NCBI GenBank assembly: GCA_900088475.1
Contig: FLMG01004319.1
Coordinates: 26,202-41,936 of the forward strand
Source of the DNA: Hyphochytrium catenoides
Taxonomy: Eukaryota; Sar; Hyphochytriomycetes; Hyphochytriales; Hyphochytriaceae
Length of the DNA stretch: 15,735 bases
Direction of reading: 5' to 3'
Shown: piece by piece, positions 9,275-15,735 of the stretch
How the letters are laid out: each line of letters starts with the position of its first letter
Numbering within the stretch: position 1 is the stretch's first letter
Translations under genes and position numbers: made by a program
The notes under the pieces: model-generated
What the model saw: only the letters and a program-made list of their open reading frames with translations
Told to the model about the DNA's origin: nothing
The model's database searches: none

Positions 9275-10859
9275 CTCTCTCCCATCATTGTATATGTTCC
9301 TGACAATGCGTTCTTCCTCTCCTCTCTCACTCCACGTCCCCTTCGACTCTTCTTCCTTCTTCGACCTTCTTATTGGAAGCGATTGACGCCAGAAAGATGA
9401 GGTTTATTCCTGCGACCCCTTCTCTCTCAGACTCCCATCTGCTTGCCATCACCAGCAACCCCAGCTCGGGCAGAGCGCCGACAGCCGGAGAGACGACAGT
9501 GCGCTCAACCGAGAGACGACAGAGGGAGAGAGAGACAGACAGAGAAGAGGGTTACCGCAGCTCTCTCCTCTCTGCTGAGGCTTCGTTAAGAGAGTTTCTC
9601 GCTGTTGCTGACTGGTCTTCAGGCACCCCCAACCACTCCAGGGCCAGCGCTAGTGCCGGCATTCTAATGCAGTTTGCCTTGGCTGTGAGACCTGAGAGGT
9701 GAACGCTTCCCTCTCTGTCTATCTCTTCTTCCCTTGACTGTCTCGCTTCTTTCTCTTTTGCCTCCTTACATGTTACTGCGCCCCTACAGTCTCTCTTGGC
9801 TAGCAGTTTTCTCTCTCTCTCTCTCACACAAAATCATATCTTGTCTCTGTCTTCTCTCTTCCCCCTCCTCTCCCCAAACAAGCGATGTTCTCTGGCAGGT
9901 GACCCAGCAGTTAGTTCGCTGCATCTATCGGAATGGCGATGAGTTGCTTCAGCGAGCGCTTGAAGAACGGGAGGAAGACGAAGAAGAGGGGAAAGAAAGA
10001 AGAAGAAGCATTGCTCTCTTCAGGAACCAAGGCGACGCTTTCTTCGATCATCAGGTACCGAGAGGGAAGAGGAAGTGCGTTTAAGCAAAAGAAGTGGGAG
10101 AAAGAGCTTAGGGAAGAGAAGCGGGTAGGAAAGGGAGATAGACAATAATAACTGGATGACAGAACCCCTCTCCAGAAGAGAGAGACAGAGCAGAGAAGAG
10201 AATTGCTTTCCATCCTCTTCTCTCTAACAGTTGCTCGTCTATCGTCTCTTCTTTCTTGTTATCCCCTGCTTACAATGCCCTCAGCCTGATCCCTCTGTGG
10301 CGGAAGAGATGCATAAGATCCGGACAAAGAATGCAGTGTGGGAGAAAGAGAAAGAGAGGATGGACGCTGAGCTTAGAAGGAGAAAAAGGATGCTCGCTTA
10401 CGCAGTGAAGCTGTGGAGAGAAGCGCTTCTTCGAACGTCTCTCTTCCACTGGACATCCTTTCTAGAGATCAAGAGGAGCAGAGATCGCAGGTAAAGAGAC
10501 CGCGACGAGAGAGAGAGAGAATCATCGCGTTAAGGTCGGTCACAATTTCAAAGTCACGTTGCTCTCGTCATGTTCGTCTTACGGGTTGATGGACCTCTAC
10601 TTGTCAGTGAACCTCACTCTCTCCCCATCTTGTCCCGAACAAATGCCCGTTGTTGCTTGCCCTCCCCTCTTCTATTTGCGGCTGTTATAGATATTATAGA
10701 CGAAGGCAACGCATCTGGTTTGAAGGCTGGAGAAGAAGAGTGGCGGCGCGGAAGCTGATAGCGCTCATGAGGTAGTCCAACGAGGACATTGGACGTATGA
10801 AAAAACGATTGTTCTGCAAGATGTTCGTCTAAGAGGGAGAAAGGATAGAAGCCAAGAGG

Positions 10860-10890
<31 letters not shown>

Positions 10891-11204
10891 TGGAGTTAGA
10901 CATACTCTCCTACTCGTTCCGTCTGCTCAAACTGTCCCCATCGTCCTTCTCTCTCTTCCCTTCCAATTCCCCTTTGTGAACTACCTACGGTTCTTTACTC
11001 TCTCCTACACTTCTTTCCTCTTTGCTATGTGTCAGGCAAGGAGTAGATCCGGACCAAGACGATAAGAGTGCGGAACAAGAAACAACTGAAGGCAACAGGG
11101 AGACTGCCGCTCCACAGCAACTAGGAAAGGAGACAGACATAGAAGAGAAAGAGCAATTTGACAAACGCAACGATAGCCAAGGTGAAAAATGGGAACAAGA
11201 GTGA
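8076..11204 (+). CDS. Unrecognised coiled-coil protein with Sfi1/POC5-like Trp repeats
   Basis: Proposed exons 8076-8904, 9431-9698, 9883-10054, 10285-10490, 10700-10771 and 11036-11204 join in phase at GT-AG sites to give 571 residues. Residues 1-175 are Ser/Pro/Leu-rich and probably disordered. Residues 185-276 are charged, with DDDSEDELELKER and QQQQ. Residues 330-423 look folded and helical (WQVTQQLVRCIYRNGDELL). Residues 424-516 are basic and helical with W442, W467, W479, W498 and W502; the segments LLRTSLFHWTSFLEIKR and QRIWFEGWRRRVAARK resemble centrin-binding repeats of Sfi1/POC5. A polar, Glu/Gln-rich tail ends at TGA. I do not recognise the family, and the centrosome or basal-body link is inference from motif shape. 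The start is the first Met of the long frame, with no independent support; upstream exons are possible. The very different first exon leaves room for error in the N-terminal third. Confidence 0.65.
9152..9280 (+). repeat. Long (CT)n tract in intron
   Basis: About 130 bp of CT dinucleotides with scattered G and T interruptions, inside the 526-nt intron 8905-9430, the longest intron in the window. It yields spurious Ser-Leu open frames on this strand and Arg-Glu frames on the other; these are not genes. Confidence 0.9.
10859..10890 (+). repeat. (GA)n run in intron
   Basis: Short GA microsatellite with one AC interruption inside the intron 10772-11035 of the Trp-repeat gene. On the coding strand it is purine-rich, opposite to the CT tract in the first intron of the same gene. 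Confidence 0.85.
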
Positions 11205-11475
11205 TCTACGCAGCTAAGACGAGGCAGCTCGTGATAGGGCAGAGGTGCATGGCGCTCATGGAAGAGGAGCATAAGGAGGGATGTACTCGTTGTTTCATTA
11301 GCCGAACGCCCGTCACAACATTATCAAAGCCACACAAGGCTCTCAGCCAGTTTCCTAGTCTAAAGGGAGTTAGCAAGGAGAAGTAGACATGGGGAAAGCA
11401 GAAGGATACTCTTATCTGCTCCCGCTCCCTTCCCTCGCTCACATCTGTCTGTTTGATCGTTTCTTTCCTCGTGTT
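11205..11475. other. Short convergent intergenic region
   Basis: Only 271 bp separate the TGA of the plus-strand gene and the stop of the minus-strand CK2 gene. No canonical AATAAA was found on either strand, so the 3' untranslated regions may overlap. Open frames here read through into non-coding sequence and are not called. Confidence 0.55.
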
Positions 11476-14326
11476 CTAGCCAATGTGCTTGTTCTCATTC
11501 CACATCTTGGCTGCTTCATCAGGCCCAATCGCTTTAGCTGCTGCCTCTTTGACAGGGTTGAAGTATGGGTGACCCATTGCTTCCACGGTTGTTAGACGTT
11601 CTTGATGGTCATAACTATAGTGTAAGGAAGGTGGTCGATCATTAGCGTGATCTTCGTGAGAGAAGAGAAGATCTAGAAGCGCAAACAAGACAACAGAGAC
11701 CGAGAAAAGGAGGAAATGCGATAAAAGAGGACAGAGGGAAAGAGAGAGTTGATAAAGGTGTTTACTCGACGCAAGGAAGTGCGAGAGGAGCAGGCATGCA
11801 GGGAAGGGCGGCTGTCTTACCGCAGTAGCTTGCTAAGAAAATCGATGGCATCAGGTGTTGCAAGATGCTCATTTTCTGAGTTAACAAACTTGATAAATGG
11901 TTTCTTAGAGTGGCGGCCAAGAATGCCATCAAAGTGTGGGTCCAACTCCAAGTCATAGAGATCCAGATACTCGAAGAGCTCGTCAGTGCCGAGGACCTTA
12001 ATGTAAAGAGAGGAGGGAAAGCACAACGTCAACCCGAGGAAGAGTATCAGGAAGACACATATAGTATTTCAATGAAGGTGCAGAGTATTCAAAAACCCAC
12101 AGAGTTGAGAAGAATGCGGTTAAGGAAACCATCTGCTCGTGCAAAACCAATTTTTGCCAGCGAGAGTCTAATATCAGGCAAGAGCCTACTCAAAGGGAGA
12201 AGGCTGGAGCTCCACGCGTGGCAAAGGGAACAGATTGCTCTCACCTTTGCTATTTTCACCAGCTGATCATAGTTGTCGTGCCCATGGAAAAATGGCTCCT
12301 TTCTGAAAATCTGCATACCAGCAGTCGCAAAAGAAAGGTTTGGATGAGCCAAAGGCTTGATAGATCTCCGCAGGTGCAAAGCTATCGACTAATCATCGTC
12401 ACAACGGATAGAACTGTAGACTCGGCGAATAAAAGCAGCCTAGAGTATTTAGACGGAGAGAATAGAGTGATGACAGCTGCCAGAGCAAAGTTGAGTCAAG
12501 AAGTGGCAGGTGCACTAACCATGCCAGCGAACATGCAACCTAGACTCCACATGTCAAGGGCATAGTCATAGTCTTGCAGGTCAACGAGCAGCTCTGGTCC
12601 CTTAAAGTACCGGGAAGCTACTCTCACGTTGTACTCCCGCCCTGCATACACCAGAAGCAGGGATTATGTCAAGACCCATCAGGGAGAAGCGTAGAGCCTT
12701 CAGCAAGGAAGGGAAGCCCAGAAGATTGAGAATGAAGACTTTAAGACTTCTGGTAAGTATTACCAGGATGATAGAACTCTGCGAGACCCCAATCGATGAG
12801 CCTAAGTTGTCTTTTGTCGTGATCTATCATCACATTGTGAGGCTTCACGTCCCGATGCATGATACCGTTAGAGTGACAGTAGTCCAACGCCTAAAGGAAA
12901 AAGAATTGAAAAGAGGAAAGGCAGTAAAGCAGAGGAACGGAATGTCCTCAGTACTTGCCGCCACTTTGAAAGACATGACCCTGGTCAGCCTAGTAGACCA
13001 TTTCTCTGCCTTTCTCTTCCTCTTTTAGCCCTCTACCCCGTCTGCTCCGCCCGTGACGAGGCGTGTACAACTCACCTTCAAGAGCTCGAAGATGTAGAAC
13101 CTGATATCGAAGTCCGTAAGTGTAGGGTATAGCACTTTGAAGTCTTTGTTGTTGATGTGTTCGAACACGAGTGATGGGGTCTTAGACTGAGAGTCGCGAA
13201 CAACGTCTAGCAGTTGGATGATGTTCGGTCCGCCGCATAGATTCTGAAGTATCTTTATTTCTCTGGATACAAGCAAGACCAGCAGGAGGCAATGAGTATA
13301 CTCACCCCAGACCACAAGTAAGAGGGAAAGAAGGCATTTCGCCAATGGAAGTAGGACGAACTTGAAGAACGAAACAGCAAAAGGATGACATGACTGGGAA
13401 CAGCTGAGCAAAAGGTGCTAGAAGTCTTCAGGCCATTTTAGACTGCATGCATCTGGGACAAGCAGAGACGATAACCAGAAGATAAACTTCGTTGCCGAAG
13501 ACAGCAAAGAAGGAGAGTGTCGCTTATGTGCCAACAGGGACAGGCAAGGGGTCTCATAGATACCTCTTGATCTTCTTCTTCTTTACTGGTTTGAGTATCT
13601 TGATCACACACTTCGTGTTGTTCGTGGTGTTCCAGCCCTCAAACACTTCGCTGTACTTGCCTCGTCCTATTTTTCTCACTACCTCATAATCATCCTGGTT
13701 CCTAGAGGTGGCAACGTACGTTAGCGCAGTCAGCTAAGCTCATGAAGGAATTTTTTTAGCCAGTCAGCTAAGCTCATGAAGGATTTTAGAGGCAGGCCCG
13801 CCCACGCTGACAGAGAGAGGTCAACACACGATCGCCCAGAAGAGCGACAGCAGTCTGGCAAAGGAGTCCCAGCACAAGAAGAAGAGGCGAGCAGAGAAGG
13901 AAACATGCACAGACATGGAGACATATTCAACAGCTAGATTGTTCCAAGAAGAGGCGGCCGTAAGAGGGGCACCAGTATAACTCTAGACAAGCCAAGGAAT
14001 CGACAACTATCGATACATGCCACACTCACCCCCAGCTCACAGCAAGGTTCTCATAGTCCCAGTACTCGCGTGGGCGGTTTGTGTTGATATCAGCGTATAT
14101 TCTGTGCAGGACATAGAGTAATGGCACATTGACGTTCAGAGATAATTGCAGCGAGAGAGCAGTGAACAGTCACAGAGCGCGGCGGTTCCCCGCTGCAGAA
14201 CATAGAAGCTTAAGTAGCGGAGATCACTTCTAGGCACAGGTCCCAATAAGCAGGACAAGCCAAGAAACAATACTTCCCGAAAGGAGATGGACATCTTTGA
14301 ACTTCGAACCTTGCTACGCTTGACAT
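11476..14326 (-). CDS. CK2A: Casein kinase 2 catalytic subunit alpha
   Basis: Constitutively active acidophilic Ser/Thr kinase, usually in a tetramer with CK2 beta, in nucleus and cytoplasm. Nine exons (high to low coordinate): 14326-14310, 14101-14030, 13701-13564, 13262-13076, 12890-12764, 12641-12520, 12310-12245, 11996-11821, 11614-11476. They sum to 1044 nt, 347 residues plus TAG, with all joins in phase. Visible motifs: glycine loop GRGKYSEV (42-49), ATP lysine K64 in [12 protein letters not shown], the Lys-rich substrate cluster 70-76, catalytic HRDVKPHN (D152), and DWG (171-173) in place of the usual DFG, which is diagnostic for CK2. Others are [16 protein letters not shown] and [11 protein letters not shown]. 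Length is close to the usual 330-390. The C-terminus ends in NENKHIG. Exon 1 contributes only MSSVA plus two bases of Arg, and its donor (AG|GTTCGA) is weak; the same frame stays open upstream to an ATG at 14479. Confidence 0.95.
13727..13783 (+). repeat. Tandem 23-bp direct repeat in CK2 intron
   Basis: The 23-bp unit beginning CAGTCAGCTAAGCTCATGAA occurs at 13727-13749 and again, identical, at 13761-13783 (period 34 bp), separated by a T-rich spacer. It lies in the 328-nt intron 13702-14029, within 30 bp of the acceptor of exon 3, so it may influence branch-point or acceptor recognition. Confidence 0.9.
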
Positions 14327-15631
14327 TCCTATTAAGTGGGTCTCTGAGCTCCGCGGTCGCAGTGCAAGACCAGATGATAATGGACGCCCCAGACGGGACA
14401 AAGAGCCAAGGCGAGTAGTGGCAATTGTTCTGCTCACTAGGAGAAGGTAGGGCAAGCCCACCCACAGCCTCAATCGCAAAGGTACTTCTAAGAGACAGAG
14501 GTAAGATGTCCGCAGTTACTTCTTGCCCTCGTGAAGAGATCCTCCTCCTTGTCCTCACGCCTTGATATGACACCTCGATTCGCGTGCTTCCAATGCTCTT
14601 GTTGCTGCTGAGGGCTAGCCAGTCCCAGTTCAAGCCTATCGAAGATGCTGCCGGCTTGCGTGCCTGCCTAGACCCTGGTAACTGTTGGGCCAGTGTGTCC
14701 TTGGCCTCGTTATGATTGCTCAAGTTCATCCACCCAGAGATTCCTATTGCAGATTTCCGATGATCTTGTACACAGCTATCTCATGCACGACTAGACCCTA
14801 TCTCCACCGCCCTCTTCCTCAGCGCTAAGCCCATAGTTTACATTCTTTTATCCCTCTCTTTGCGATCTGTCTGTTCTGACTCGGCCCTCTGTCTCTCCCA
14901 CCACAGTCCCACACTTCACTCTCGAGGTCAAGTGGCTACCCTACGAAGGCCACATTTCTTGCAGAGACGGCTGCTGCTCAGTGCCTAATAAACACCATCT
15001 TCTTCCCAAGGCACCTCATAAAGGTGTGTCACTCTTGATTTATTAGTTATCAGAGGTAGATAATCGTAGTGAAATCGCAATAGTGCAAGAGTTATTCTCG
15101 GACACGAAGGGGACACAAAAGACAGCTCTTGACTCCTTTCCGAAACTAATTTGCCCCCCTCAAGGCTAGCTAGCATATATCTCACATCCGCAGTAGTTCC
15201 TAGCGTGTCCGATGCTCCATGGGGCGGCCTGGCTCTGGGGTCTCTCGTCTTTGGCGGGCCCTGTGTTAGCCTGTCGGCATCTCTTGAAGGAGGCGGCAGA
15301 TAGACGGCGTCGTCCGTTGTCGTCATTATTGCCGTCCGCCCGCTTCTTGCTCCCGAACATCCGCCTACCGCTGCGTTTCCTCCTTCTGCTGCTCGAGTCT
15401 TCCTTCCACTCGTCTCTCCCATCTGCCGTCGCACTTCTGCTTATGTCGTCTCTATGTGTCCTCCTTGTTGAGAGCAGTCCGGTCACGACGTACCAACCGG
15501 CGCGCTAACAGAAAGAACTTACGAGGAACAGTGGTTAAGCCGATCACCTCACAGATAGGTCAAAGAGCTAATACAGCGGTAAAGCTGTTATGAAGGCCGT
15601 TCAGCTAAAGACGCTTTAGCAGGTTGGCTAG
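14327..15631. other. Region upstream of CK2 alpha, no gene supported
   Basis: About 1.3 kb between the CK2 start (minus strand) and the copia fragment. It should contain the CK2 promoter. Open frames of 90-197 codons exist on both strands and overlap each other (for example 14985-15434 and 15166-15486 on minus, 15212-15508 on plus), but none shows a recognisable domain or a supported splice structure. Near the right end, GCTAAAG (15604-15610) and CTTTAGC (15614-15620) form a 7-bp perfect inverted repeat. Confidence 0.5.
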
Positions 15632-15735
15632 CTGATTTTTCTGGTGCTTGGCAAATTGCAGAATAGCTGGAAGTCCTCAAGGCAATCAACAGTTGCTTTG
15701 TCCAGCACGGAGGCGGAGTACATAGCTTTGTGCAC
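15632..15735 (+). mobile_element. Ty1/copia RNase H fragment (truncated by window)
   Basis: One frame reads WKSSRQSTVALSSTEAEYIA, then LC, up to the window edge. This is the highly conserved RNase H segment of Ty1/copia polyproteins (family pattern SW(K/S)S(K/R)QS.VALS(S/T)(T/S)EAEY.A). The residues just before it (IFLVLGKLQNS) also fit the family. Further upstream the frame is closed by TAG codons at 15617 and 15629, and the expected Asp-Ala-Asp-Trp-like region is not clearly present. The copy is therefore probably decayed or 5'-truncated. Its 3' part lies beyond the window. Confidence 0.8.

Noticed and set aside
9016-9400. Three overlapping plus-strand open frames with Ser-Leu runs
   Set aside because: They are translations of the CT microsatellite inside an intron; they are open in all frames simply because a CT repeat contains no stop.
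14136-14729. 197-codon minus-strand frame overlapping CK2 exon 1
   Set aside because: It lies in a different frame from the CK2 start and has no recognisable motif; the second minus frame (14210-14479) is the one that matches CK2 exon 1.
1-15735. CRISPR arrays, tRNA or rRNA genes, bacterial operon signals
   Set aside because: No regularly spaced repeats, no cloverleaf or rRNA sequence was recognised, and the spliced genes show that this is eukaryotic nuclear DNA.

Overview
This is a window of nuclear DNA from an intron-rich eukaryote. Evidence is the many GT-AG introns of roughly 120-530 nt, protein families found only in eukaryotes (CK2 catalytic subunit, NO66-type JmjC oxygenase), a Ty1/copia fragment, and long CT/GA microsatellites in introns and between genes. 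Base composition is moderate, and TAA, TAG and TGA all appear as stops, so the standard code fits. A unicellular alga or other protist is plausible; a chromerid such as Chromera is one guess, but the sequence alone does not settle it.

Four genes alternate in strand. (1) 38-4593, plus strand: a NO66/RIOX1-like JmjC ribosomal oxygenase, 13 visible exons, 5' end off the left edge, ending in a 52-residue acidic tail. (2) 5115-6569, minus strand: an intronless 484-aa protein with 11 ribonuclease-inhibitor-type leucine-rich repeats, convergent with gene 1. (3) 8076-11204, plus strand: a six-exon, 571-aa protein with a disordered Ser/Pro-rich N-terminus and a Trp-rich, basic helical region that recalls Sfi1/POC5 centrin-binding segments; I cannot name the family. 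It is divergent from gene 2. (4) 11476-14326, minus strand: a complete nine-exon gene for casein kinase 2 catalytic subunit alpha, 347 aa, convergent with gene 3. To its right are about 1.3 kb with no supportable gene, then a degenerate Ty1/copia RNase H fragment running off the right edge.

All exon joins were chosen by hand from GT/AG sites, reading-frame phase and family similarity. For the CK2 gene, and for the NO66 gene from the exon at 905 onward, every join keeps phase and restores expected family sequence, so those models are strong. The N-terminal exons of NO66 and the whole of gene 3 rest on phase and continuity only.

The genes do not form an operon-like unit. The one functional link I can suggest is that CK2 phosphorylates Ser/Thr in acidic context and the NO66 acidic tail is full of such sites; this is inference. 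The most unusual items are the unrecognised gene 3, the intronless LRR gene among intron-rich neighbours, and a possible alternative N-terminal extension on CK2 alpha.
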